A stretch of 64,000 bases of DNA from Palsa-504 sp963787645. GTDB taxonomy: Bacteria > Actinomycetota > Actinomycetes > Streptosporangiales > Streptosporangiaceae. Where the stretch lies: positions 558,001 to 622,000 of the forward strand of contig CAWBDS010000014.1 in the NCBI GenBank assembly GCA_963787645.1. Direction: 5' to 3'. Positions 24,562 through 32,620 of this stretch are shown in pieces. Below the pieces are notes generated by a model. It made no database searches. It had not been told where the DNA came from and worked only from the letters and a program-made list of their open reading frames with translations. Position 1 is the stretch's first letter. Each line of letters begins with the position of its first letter. The position numbers and the translations under genes were made by a program.

Positions 24562-25686
24562 ATGGTATTGGATTCCTCGCTGATAAGCATCCAGCTACTT
24601 GGCCCGCTGTCCGCATCCTTGGGGAGCCGTATCGTTACGCCCAACGCGGCCAAGCAGCGCGAGGTGCTGGCGCTGCTCGCTATGAATGCTGGGCGGATCG
24701 TCACGGTATCCACCCTCATCGAGGAACTGTGGGGTGACCACCCGCCGCGCAGCTCGGCGACCACGCTTCAGACCTACATCTTCCACCTGCGCAGCAGCCT
24801 GGCGGTCGACACCCCGCGCGAGCGGATCGCCAGTGAGTTCCTCCGCACGCGGCACTCCGGTTACCAACTCGAGTGCCGTACCGACGTCGAAGAGTTCTAC
24901 CGTCTCGCACGGGCCGGCCGGACCGCGGCGGAGGCGGGCGATCCGCAAGCCGTCTCCGAGTTGCTGGGCCGCGCGCTGGACCTCTGGCGCGGGCCCGCGC
25001 TGGTCGATGTCCGGCAGGGGCGGGTCCTGGAAGCCGAGGTGGCTTCCCTCGAGGAAACCCGACTTGGCGTGCTCGAACGGCGTATCCAGGCGGACCTGGC
25101 CCTGCTCCGGCACGGCGACATCCTGGGGGAACTGACGATGCTGGCCGCCCGGCATCCTATGAACGAGAACTTCCGCGGGTTCTTGATGATCGCTCTTTAC
25201 CGGGCCGGCCATGTCGCCCGGGCGCTGGACGCGTTCCAGCAACTTCGCACGATCCTCGGCGACGAGCTAGGCATCGATCCGAGTCCGTGGATGCGGCGAC
25301 TGCAGCGGGCCATCCTGTCCGGCGATCCGAGCGAGGACATGGATTCTTTCCTCGCTCAAGATCGCGGATCAGCCTTACCCACCGGTGAGCTGCGTCACCA
25401 GGACCTCAACGACGGCCGGCGTGACGGGATTGTCCTCGTCAACGGCTGGCAGCGGGCAGACGTCGAACTGGTCAGCAGACAGGCCGGGAACGGTGACGCT
25501 GTCGGGGGCTTCGGTCAGCACCTTGACCGCGGTGATCTCGCGCGCCCGGCCATCCAGCGAATCGTTCCGGCACGCAAGCAAGAACGCAAGCCACGACCGG
25601 TACGTGACCAGGAGCTCGCGGAAGGTCTCGGCCGACCCGTCCAGCCCCTGACTAGCTACCAGGGCCTTCAGCTCGGCACCAAGTAG
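24562..25686 (+). CDS. SARP-family transcriptional activator with an antisense-overlap tail
   Basis: 374 residues from ATG at 24562 (AAAGGGA upstream). The winged-helix DNA-binding domain (about 1-100) contains LISIQLLGPLSASLG, VLALLAMNAGRIV, LIEELWGDHPPRSSATTLQT and IFHLRSSL. The bacterial transcriptional activation domain (about 105-265) contains YQLECRTDVEEFYRL and ends near GDELGIDPSPWMRRLQRAIL. SARPs switch on antibiotic clusters. Typical members end near residue 270. The last 104 residues here read through the complementary strand of the convergent gene and are not SARP-like, so an original stop may have been lost. Confidence 0.88.
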   Translation: MVLDSSLISIQLLGPLSASLGSRIVTPNAAKQREVLALLAMNAGRIVTVSTLIEELWGDHPPRSSATTLQTYIFHLRSSLAVDTPRERIASEFLRTRHSGYQLECRTDVEEFYRLARAGRTAAEAGDPQAVSELLGRALDLWRGPALVDVRQGRVLEAEVASLEETRLGVLERRIQADLALLRHGDILGELTMLAARHPMNENFRGFLMIALYRAGHVARALDAFQQLRTILGDELGIDPSPWMRRLQRAILSGDPSEDMDSFLAQDRGSALPTGELRHQDLNDGRRDGIVLVNGWQRADVELVSRQAGNGDAVGGFGQHLDRGDLARPAIQRIVPARKQERKPRPVRDQELAEGLGRPVQPLTSYQGLQLGTK

Positions 25687-26178
25687 CGCTTCCATGAGCC
25701 GCACGCAATGATCAGGATCGCCGTCAAGCTCAGGGCACGGTAGCTGGCGCGCGCCCAGATTGGCGGCCAGTGTCGCGAACGTGTCCTTGACGCCATCGGC
25801 GTCGGGCCATGTCGGCCGCAGCAGGACGGCGATCGCCTCCCGGGTGCGCGCCAGCAACGCCGCGATGTGCACGGACAGGGCAGCGGCGCTGCAGTAGCCG
25901 ACGACGAAGACGGGGCCGTCGGCGGGCTGGGATCCCCCGAACGAGCCGACGGCTTCGGCAGCCAGGGCAGGGAGCGATACGTAGGCCCGGTCCTGGGACA
26001 GTGCCCCGAGCGGGTCGACCTGGTACACCGGCCGGCCTGCGGCCAGGCCGCTCACCATGTGGCTGAGCCGGGGTGCCGAGGAGAACGCTTGGAAATCGGC
26101 CACCAAGACCGGCTGGGTGGCGCCAGCAACGATCTGCCGGACGATCGTATCGCTGTCATCTATTCGGGGGTTGGTCAC
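25375..26178 (-). CDS. Thioesterase-like alpha/beta-hydrolase protein with a Cys nucleophile
   Basis: 267 residues from GTG at 26178 (GAGAGG upstream). The order of segments resembles type II or integrated NRPS thioesterases: PVLVADFQAFSSAP, RPVYQVDPLGA, then FVVGYCSAAALSVHIAALL in the nucleophile-elbow position, where GxCxA replaces the usual GxSxG, and a terminal FDVCPLPAVDEDNP. The catalytic His is not obvious. It lies back to back with the first LanB-like gene and overlaps the SARP tail. It may release or edit the NRPS product, but the family call is tentative. Confidence 0.5.
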   Translation of the reverse strand: MTNPRIDDSDTIVRQIVAGATQPVLVADFQAFSSAPRLSHMVSGLAAGRPVYQVDPLGALSQDRAYVSLPALAAEAVGSFGGSQPADGPVFVVGYCSAAALSVHIAALLARTREAIAVLLRPTWPDADGVKDTFATLAANLGARQLPCPELDGDPDHCVRLMEALLGAELKALVASQGLDGSAETFRELLVTYRSWLAFLLACRNDSLDGRAREITAVKVLTEAPDSVTVPGLSADQFDVCPLPAVDEDNPVTPAVVEVLVTQLTGG

Positions 26179-26305
26179 GCTTCGATAGCCTCTCAGGTGC
26201 GGCGTGGCCTGGCTCCTCCGAGATTGCCGCCGGGACCTGCGGTCTGATTGAAAGCGCAATCGGCGAGGTGGGTGCGGCAATGCGTGGCTGACACTCTGGG
26301 GTCTC

Positions 26306-28642
26306 GTGACGTCCCTCCCGGTGTCAGCGCCGCCAGTGCCGGCAGCCGGGGCCCGGCACCGGGTCCCGCTGGAGGGGACCACGTGGAGTGTGTGGCGGGA
26401 TGTGGCGGTCCGCGGAGCTGGTCTCCCTGCAGACATGGTGCTGGCCATCTGCGATGAACGGCTGGCGCGCAGCGCGGACCTGGCCGCCGCGGACCCGGCC
26501 GGGCAGCCGGCGTATGACCAGGCGTATTTCGATGCTGCCGGGCGGCTGTCCCGTGCTATCGCCGACACCTACGCCGACCCGGCTTTCCGTGAGGCGCTGA
26601 CCTGGCAGAACCCCGGGCTCGCGCAGCGCCTGCAGGACTCGGGTGTGGGCACGTCGCGGCGGTCCAAGGATCGTGGCCGGGAGCTGGTAATTGCGAGCTA
26701 CCTGCAGCGGTACTGCCTGAAGAACGACACGATCGGGTTTTTCGGTCCGGTCGGCTGGGCGTCTGTAGACCCCAGTGCGGCGGGTCTGGTGGTGGTACCG
26801 GGGGAGCGGCTGGTCGCCCGGCGGACGACGTATTTCGAGGTGTGGGCGATCGACAAGGTGGCGGCGGCGATCGCCGGGCCGGGGCGCGCGGCGGGCTGGC
26901 TGCGGCCGCAGCGGACCCGGTCGGTGTTCCTGGCCGGGAATGTGCTGCACCGACCGCACCGCAGGCCGGTGGTACTGACCGATGCCGAACTGCGGGTCTT
27001 TCAGGCCTGTGATGGTCGCCGCACGACCAGCGACGTGCTCGCGACGGCTGGCACGCCTGAGGCCCGGGGGCTGCTGAGCCGGCTGGCTGAGCTGGGCGCG
27101 GTGCGAATGGACCTGGAGGGCCCGATCGACGCCTGGCCAGAACGGTTGCTGCGGGACAAGCTGGAGCAGATCGCGGACCCCGGAGCCCGGGCGGTGGCGC
27201 TGGCGCCGGTGGATCAGATGATCAGGGCGCGGGACGCGGTGGCTGCGGCAGACGGGGACCCGGCCGGGCTGAAGCGAGCACTGGCGGGTCTGGCTGAGAC
27301 GTTCGAGCAGGTGACCGGCGTCGCGGCGACCCGCCGGGCGGGCGAGAACTACGCCGGCCGGACCCTGGTCTACCAAGATGCCGTCCGGGACGTGCAGGTA
27401 CAGCTGGGGGAAGCGGTGACCCGGGCGCTGGCCGCGCCGCTGGGCCTGGTCCTGGACAGCGCCCGCTGGCTGGTCAACGAAATTACGGCCAGGTACCGGG
27501 AGCACTTCGCGGACCTGCTAGACCGCGAGAGCGCCCGGACCGGCGGCGCGCCCGTGCCGCTGCAGCGGCTGCTCACCCTGGCCTCACCGTACCTGGCTAC
27601 CGGAATGAGCGGCCGAGGGGTGGGCGACCTCGCCGCGGCGAGCGTGGCTGAGCTGCAGGAGCGCTGGCAGCAGGTGCTCGGGCCGACGTCCTCCCCCAGC
27701 AGACACGAAGTCAGCGCGGACGCGATCGCGGCCAGGGCCGCCGAGTGCTTCCCCGCGCGCCCGGTCACCTGGAGCGCTGCGCGTCTGCACTCACCGGACA
27801 TCATGATCGCCGCGGCCTCTCCAGATGAGGTGGAGCGCGGCAACTTCCTGCTGGTCCTTGGCGAACTGCACCTGACTCTCAATACGTTGTCGGGCCGGTG
27901 CTTCGCCGCGCAGCACCCCGACATCGGCAGGCTCATCGCCGCCGAACGCGCCGACCGTGGCCCGCGGCGGATTGTCATCATCCCGCCGAAAGACCGCCCC
28001 GATGTGACCTCCCGCACCAACCCGCCCTCGGCCATCCTGGGGCCAGGCCAGCTCTACTGGTCCTCCTCCATCGCCGACTCGCTCGACCCGCCGGAATCAG
28101 AAACGGTCCTGCCCGGCGCCGCGATGACCGTTATACGCCGCGGCGAGGACCTGGTCGTCCAGGTCATGCCGTCCGGTACTGAACTGGACTTCTTCGAGGT
28201 CATCGGGGACGAGATGGTGGGAGCTCTCTCCGATGCGTTCCAGCCGGTGGCTCCGGCCGCGCACCGGCCGCGGATCACCATCGACCGGTTGGTGCTGAGC
28301 CGGGAGCAGTGGACGTTCGGTGTCACGGACTCGTCGTGGGCCTTCGTCAAGGACGAGCAAGAACGCTACCGCCTGGCCCGCCGCTGGCGGCGGGACCATG
28401 GCCTGCCCGAGCGGGTGTTCTACCGCGTCCCGGTCGAGTTCAAGCCGACCGCGGCCGATTTCCGCAGCATCGTGCTGGTCAACCTGCTGGCCAAGCACAT
28501 CCGCCAGACCCAGGCCGCCGGTCACAGCCAGTACACCGTCAGCGAGATGCTCCCTGACCTCGCCCAGCTCTGGCTCACCGACCGCGAAGACCGCCGCTAC
28601 AGCTCCGAGCTCAGGATCGTTGCCTACGACGGCCTGAGCTAG
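26306..28642 (+). CDS. LanB-like lantibiotic dehydratase N-terminal-domain protein, copy 1
   Basis: 778 residues from GTG at 26306. The sequence follows the Lant_dehydr_N (glutamylation) domain: VPLEGTTWSVWRDV, YLQRYCLKNDTIGFFGPVGW, TYFEVWAIDKVAAAI, SPDIMIAAASPDEVERGNFL, LGELHLTLNTL, and the end QLWLTDREDRRYSSELRIVA. Full LanB enzymes (about 1000 residues) use glutamyl-tRNA to modify Ser/Thr and then eliminate through a C-terminal SpaB_C domain. That second domain is absent here, as in split LanBs and in PEARL enzymes that attach tRNA-borne amino acids to peptide C-termini. It has two paralogues in the window and no visible precursor peptide, so the acceptor may be carrier-bound (inference). 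Confidence 0.85.
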   Translation: MTSLPVSAPPVPAAGARHRVPLEGTTWSVWRDVAVRGAGLPADMVLAICDERLARSADLAAADPAGQPAYDQAYFDAAGRLSRAIADTYADPAFREALTWQNPGLAQRLQDSGVGTSRRSKDRGRELVIASYLQRYCLKNDTIGFFGPVGWASVDPSAAGLVVVPGERLVARRTTYFEVWAIDKVAAAIAGPGRAAGWLRPQRTRSVFLAGNVLHRPHRRPVVLTDAELRVFQACDGRRTTSDVLATAGTPEARGLLSRLAELGAVRMDLEGPIDAWPERLLRDKLEQIADPGARAVALAPVDQMIRARDAVAAADGDPAGLKRALAGLAETFEQVTGVAATRRAGENYAGRTLVYQDAVRDVQVQLGEAVTRALAAPLGLVLDSARWLVNEITARYREHFADLLDRESARTGGAPVPLQRLLTLASPYLATGMSGRGVGDLAAASVAELQERWQQVLGPTSSPSRHEVSADAIAARAAECFPARPVTWSAARLHSPDIMIAAASPDEVERGNFLLVLGELHLTLNTLSGRCFAAQHPDIGRLIAAERADRGPRRIVIIPPKDRPDVTSRTNPPSAILGPGQLYWSSSIADSLDPPESETVLPGAAMTVIRRGEDLVVQVMPSGTELDFFEVIGDEMVGALSDAFQPVAPAAHRPRITIDRLVLSREQWTFGVTDSSWAFVKDEQERYRLARRWRRDHGLPERVFYRVPVEFKPTAADFRSIVLVNLLAKHIRQTQAAGHSQYTVSEMLPDLAQLWLTDREDRRYSSELRIVAYDGLS

Positions 28643-28747
28643 CGGAAATGCGCAACGCAATCGCGGAGATGCGTCAGCCGACGCCAGCTGCGACCGTGGG
28701 CCGCATGTGCAATTGCCGGTAGCAGTGACTCTCGGAATGAGGTGACC

Positions 28748-30058
28748 ATGCCGACGCTGAACCCTGTACACGCTCTGAAGTCCCTCGTTCCCGAAACGCG
28801 CGAGCAGCGGATGTATCTGCTGGCGGCGCTGATCAACGTCTACGGGACCGGGCTGATCATTACCGCCATGACGCTGTACGGGATCAGGGTGGTGCACCTG
28901 ACCGCGGCGCGGACCGGCCTGGCCCTGACGATCGCCGGCCTGATCGGGCTGCTGACCGCGATGCCGGTCGGCCGGCTGGCCGACCGGCGCGGACCCCGGG
29001 ATGTGTACCGGATGGTCTTGCTCTTCTTGGCCGCCGCGGCCGCCGGCTACGTGTTCCTGGCGCACAGCTTCGTCAGTTACCAGATCGTCGCGATCGTGGA
29101 CGGAGCAGCGAACGCTGCCTCGGCCGCGGCCAGCGTGACGCTGCTGCGGCGGGTCGGCGGGGACAACGCGACGACGTTCCGCTCTCAGGCGAGCGCGGTG
29201 TTCAACCTGGGCATATTGCTCGGCGTGGCCACCGCCGGCGTCGCGATCGAGCTCAACACCGAGAACGCGTACCGGGCGCTGTTTCTCGGCAACGCGCTGA
29301 GTTGCCTTTTCGCAGTCGCTCTGCTGAGCCGGCTGCCCAAGTATCAGCCGCTGCCGGGCGCGCACGAGGAGTCACCGTTCACCGCGCTGAAGGACAAGCC
29401 GTTCGTGGCCTACACGCTGATGTCCGGCGCGATGTACATGCAGTACCTCGTACCCGGCCTGCTGTTGCCCGTGTGGGTGGTGTTCCACACGAACGCACCG
29501 CGCTGGAGCGTCTCGGCGTTCGTGATCATCAACACGGTCATCGTGGTGTTCTACCAGGTGCGTCTGGGCAAGACCGTGCAGACCATCAAGCAGGGCGGCG
29601 TCGCCTTCCGCCGGGCCGGGGTGATCTTCCTGGTCAGCTGCTCGGCGATGGGCCTGGCCGCCGGGCTTCCGGCCTGGGCCGCCTTGCTGGTGCTGTGCGC
29701 CGCGGTGATCGTGCACACCTACGGCGAGATGTGGAATGCCTCCGGGATGTACGCGATCGACTTCGGGCTCGCTCCGCCGCACGCACAAGGCCAGTACCAG
29801 GGCCTGGTCGGCATGGGCAACTTCGCCGGGCAGGCTCTGTCACCCCTGATCCTGGTCGGACTCGTGCTGAGCGGCGGGCGGCTAGGCTTTATCTTGCTCG
29901 GCGCATGGTTCGCCCTGCTCGGACTAGCCGGCCCCGCCGTGGCCCGGTGGGGTGAGCGGACCCGCCCGGCCGTAATCGCTGAGGATGCCAGCGAGGCCGC
30001 CGCCGCCGCGGCCGCCGCGGCCCAGACCGCCGCAGAGCAAGCGGTCGTCACCGATTGA
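28748..30058 (+). CDS. Major facilitator superfamily exporter
   Basis: 436 residues from ATG at 28748, chosen because GGAATGAGG-N5-start is the same leader seen before both NRPS genes and the MbtH gene (GTG at 28742 is an alternative). About 12 hydrophobic segments are visible, with the inter-helix motif MPVGRLADRRGPRDVY between helices 2 and 3. The tail is Ala-rich (DASEAAAAAAAAAQTAAEQA). Placed between LanB-like genes, it probably exports the cluster product or gives self-resistance. Its last 74 bases overlap the possible start of the second LanB-like gene. Confidence 0.87.
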   Translation: MPTLNPVHALKSLVPETREQRMYLLAALINVYGTGLIITAMTLYGIRVVHLTAARTGLALTIAGLIGLLTAMPVGRLADRRGPRDVYRMVLLFLAAAAAGYVFLAHSFVSYQIVAIVDGAANAASAAASVTLLRRVGGDNATTFRSQASAVFNLGILLGVATAGVAIELNTENAYRALFLGNALSCLFAVALLSRLPKYQPLPGAHEESPFTALKDKPFVAYTLMSGAMYMQYLVPGLLLPVWVVFHTNAPRWSVSAFVIINTVIVVFYQVRLGKTVQTIKQGGVAFRRAGVIFLVSCSAMGLAAGLPAWAALLVLCAAVIVHTYGEMWNASGMYAIDFGLAPPHAQGQYQGLVGMGNFAGQALSPLILVGLVLSGGRLGFILLGAWFALLGLAGPAVARWGERTRPAVIAEDASEAAAAAAAAAQTAAEQAVVTD

Positions 30059-32381
30059 CAGCGCCGCACGGGTACCGCTACCGGGGACGACGTGGAGCGT
30101 GTGGCGGGATGTATGCGTGCGCAGTGCTGGTTTTCCGGCGGGTTTGGTGCTGGCCGTCTGCGATGAGCGGCTGGCGCGCGGTGCGGACCTGGCTGGCGCG
30201 GATCCGGCCGGGCGGCTGGCGTATGGCCGGGTGTATGCCGATGCGGTGCGGCGGTTGTCCGTTGCTATTGCGGACATCTACGCCGACCCGGTCTTCCGGG
30301 AGGCGGTCACCTGGCAGAATCCCGGGCTGGCGCAGTTCCTGCACGATCACGACGCGGGGCCGGGCGCAGCGCGGCGCAGCAAGCAGCGTCAGCGGGAACT
30401 GGTGATCGCGAACTACCTGCAGCGGTACTGCCTGAAGAACGACACGATCGGTTTCTTCGGGCCGGTCGGCTGGGCGTCCGCGGAGCCCGGTATCGCCGGC
30501 CTGGTGGTGACGCCCGGGGAGCAACTGATCGCCCGCAGATCGACCTACTTCGAGGTATGGGCCATCGACAAGGTGGCGGCCGCGATCGCGCAGCAAGGAC
30601 GGGCGCTGGGCTGGCTGCGGCCGCGGCGGACCCGGTCGGTGTTCCTGACCGGGAACGTGCTGCACCGCCCGCACCGTAAGCCGGTCATCCTTACCGACGC
30701 CGAGGTAGGGATCTTGCAGGCGTGCGATGGCCAGCGCGCGATCAGCCAGGTACTGGACAGCGCTGGAACATCTGATGCCCGCGGCCTGCTGACCCGGCTG
30801 GCCGAGCTAGGAGCGCTGCGGCTGGACCTGGAGGGTCCGGTGCACGCCTGGCCCGAACGGTTGCTGCGGGACAAGCTGGAGCTGATCGCCGATCCCGCAG
30901 CCCGGGCCACTGCCCTGACGCCGCTGGACCAGATGATCAAGGCGCGGGACGCGGTGGCCGCCACGGACGGGGACCCGGCCGGGCTGGCGCAAGCTCTGAC
31001 CGGCCTGGCTGAGACGTTCGAGCAGGTGACCGGCGTCGCGGCGACCCGCCGGGCGGGGGAGAACTACGCCGGCCGGACCCTGGTCTACCAAGATGCCGTC
31101 CGGGACGTGCAGGTACAGCTGGGGGAAGCGGTGACCCGGGCGCTGGCCGCGCCGCTGGGCCTGGTCCTGGACAGCGCCCGCTGGCTACTCAACGACGTTA
31201 CCGGCCGGTATCGCGGGTACTTCTCGGAGCTATTGGACCGCGAGAGCGCCCGCTCAGGCGGCGCGCCGGTGCCGCTGCAGCGGCTGCTCACCCTGGCCTC
31301 GCCCTGCCTGTGCGCCATCGGCACCCGCGGAGTAGGCGACCTCGCCACGGCGAGCGTGGCTGAGCTGCAGCGGCGCTGGCAGCAGGTGCTCGGGCCGCCG
31401 CAGACTCCCAGCAGGCACCAGGTCAGCGCGGACGCGATCAGCGCCCGGGCCGCCGAATGCTTCCCGGCGCGTCCGGTCCCTTGGAGTGGCGCGCGTCAGC
31501 ATTCACCGGACATCATGATCGCCGCGGCCTCTCCACAGGAGGTGGAGCACGGCAACTTCCTGCTCATCCTCGGCGAACTGCACCTGGCCACCAACACCCT
31601 CGATGGCCGGCTCTGGGTGCAGCAGCACCCCGACCCGGCCCGGCTCACCGCCGCCGAACGCGCCGACCGCGGCCCGCGGCGCATCGTCCCCATCCGGGCG
31701 AAAGACCACCCGGACATGAACTCCCGCCTCAGCCCGCCCTCAGCCCTGCTCGGGCCGGGTCAGCTGTACTGGTCCTCCGCCGTAATTGACTCGTTCGACC
31801 CGCCGGAATCAGACACGGTCCTGCCGGGCGCCGCGATGACCGTTATACGCCGCGGCGAGGACCTGGTCGTCCAGGTCATGCCGTCCGGTGCTGAACTGGA
31901 CTTCTTCGAGGTCATCGGGGACGAGATGGTAGAAGTGGTCGTCAATGCGTTCCAGCCGGCCGCTCCAGCCATGCACCGGCCGCGGATCACCATCGACCGG
32001 TTGGTGCTGAGCCGGGAGCAGTGGACGTTCGGTGTCACGGACTCGTCGTGGGCCTTCGTCAAGGACGAGCAAGAACGCTACCGCCTGGCCCGCCGCTGGC
32101 GGCAGGACCACGCCCTGCCCGAGCGGGTGTTCTACCGCGTCCCGGTCGAGCTCAAGCCCACCGCGGCCGACTTCCGCAGCATCGTCTTGATCAACCTGCT
32201 GGCCAAGCACATCCGCCAGACCCAGGCCGCCGGTCACAGCCAGTACACCGTCACCGAGATGCTCCCCGACCTCGGCCAGCTCTGGCTCACCGACCGCCAC
32301 GGCCAGCACTACAGCTCCGAGCTCAGGATCATCGCCTACGACACCATGACCGATCACCCGCCCCGCGGTCGGAGCGAATGA
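29985..32381 (+). CDS. LanB-like lantibiotic dehydratase N-terminal-domain protein, copy 2
   Basis: Up to 798 residues. From 30069 to 31688 the DNA is essentially identical to 46516-48135 of copy 3 (one mismatch seen). The next part diverges, then resembles copy 1. The native N-terminus of the other copies (MTSLPVSAPPVPAAG) is missing: identity begins 11 bases after the MFS stop, and the only in-frame ATG is at 29985 inside the MFS gene. The gene may be translated by coupling to MFS with a Pro/Arg-rich leader, or start from a non-standard codon. The domain content matches copy 1 and has no elimination domain. Its stop overlaps an ATG at 32378 that is in frame with NRPS1. Confidence 0.82.
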   Translation: MPARPPPPRPPRPRPPQSKRSSPIDSAARVPLPGTTWSVWRDVCVRSAGFPAGLVLAVCDERLARGADLAGADPAGRLAYGRVYADAVRRLSVAIADIYADPVFREAVTWQNPGLAQFLHDHDAGPGAARRSKQRQRELVIANYLQRYCLKNDTIGFFGPVGWASAEPGIAGLVVTPGEQLIARRSTYFEVWAIDKVAAAIAQQGRALGWLRPRRTRSVFLTGNVLHRPHRKPVILTDAEVGILQACDGQRAISQVLDSAGTSDARGLLTRLAELGALRLDLEGPVHAWPERLLRDKLELIADPAARATALTPLDQMIKARDAVAATDGDPAGLAQALTGLAETFEQVTGVAATRRAGENYAGRTLVYQDAVRDVQVQLGEAVTRALAAPLGLVLDSARWLLNDVTGRYRGYFSELLDRESARSGGAPVPLQRLLTLASPCLCAIGTRGVGDLATASVAELQRRWQQVLGPPQTPSRHQVSADAISARAAECFPARPVPWSGARQHSPDIMIAAASPQEVEHGNFLLILGELHLATNTLDGRLWVQQHPDPARLTAAERADRGPRRIVPIRAKDHPDMNSRLSPPSALLGPGQLYWSSAVIDSFDPPESDTVLPGAAMTVIRRGEDLVVQVMPSGAELDFFEVIGDEMVEVVVNAFQPAAPAMHRPRITIDRLVLSREQWTFGVTDSSWAFVKDEQERYRLARRWRQDHALPERVFYRVPVELKPTAADFRSIVLINLLAKHIRQTQAAGHSQYTVTEMLPDLGQLWLTDRHGQHYSSELRIIAYDTMTDHPPRGRSE

Positions 32382-32450
32382 CACCTCAGCTTCATGGTCA
32401 CCGCCTTCCTGATTACGTCCCTGACCTGCGCCATCGTCGCCGGTGCCCGA

Positions 32451-32620
32451 GCCGGTCCGTGCGCAATGTTAAAGGTGCGGGTGTGCGGTCGGCCTGTCAG
32501 GCTCCGGTCAGGAGGCATATCTGGAGCGGGTCGGTTGCCCTGAGTTGCCGGCGCCGGCCGGTTGCGGGCTGCCTCGGACGGTTACGCGCTTGTGGCATTG
32601 CCGCTCGGAATGAGGATCAC
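32451..32620 (+). promoter_or_regulatory. Leader of NRPS1, shared with the MbtH leader
   Basis: GTGCGCAATGT at 32459-32469, then AAGGTGC a few bases later, recurs in a similar order at 51519 onward before the MbtH gene. The end CGGAATGAGGATCA just before the start codon recurs before MbtH and NRPS2, and nearly so before the MFS gene. This suggests duplicated control sequences. Confidence 0.5.

Noticed and set aside
26179..26305. Search for a short Ser/Thr/Cys-rich precursor peptide near the LanB-like genes (also 28643-28747, 46251-46461, 51380-51615)
   Set aside because: No frame with a ribosome-binding site and a leader/core pattern was found. Absence by eye is not proof.
32378..32620. Longer NRPS1 start at ATG 32378, overlapping the LanB copy 2 stop as ATGA
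   Set aside because: The 81 extra residues (Arg/Cys-rich) resemble no NRPS N-terminus, and the GAGG leader shared with NRPS2 and MbtH marks 32621. Kept only as an alternative.
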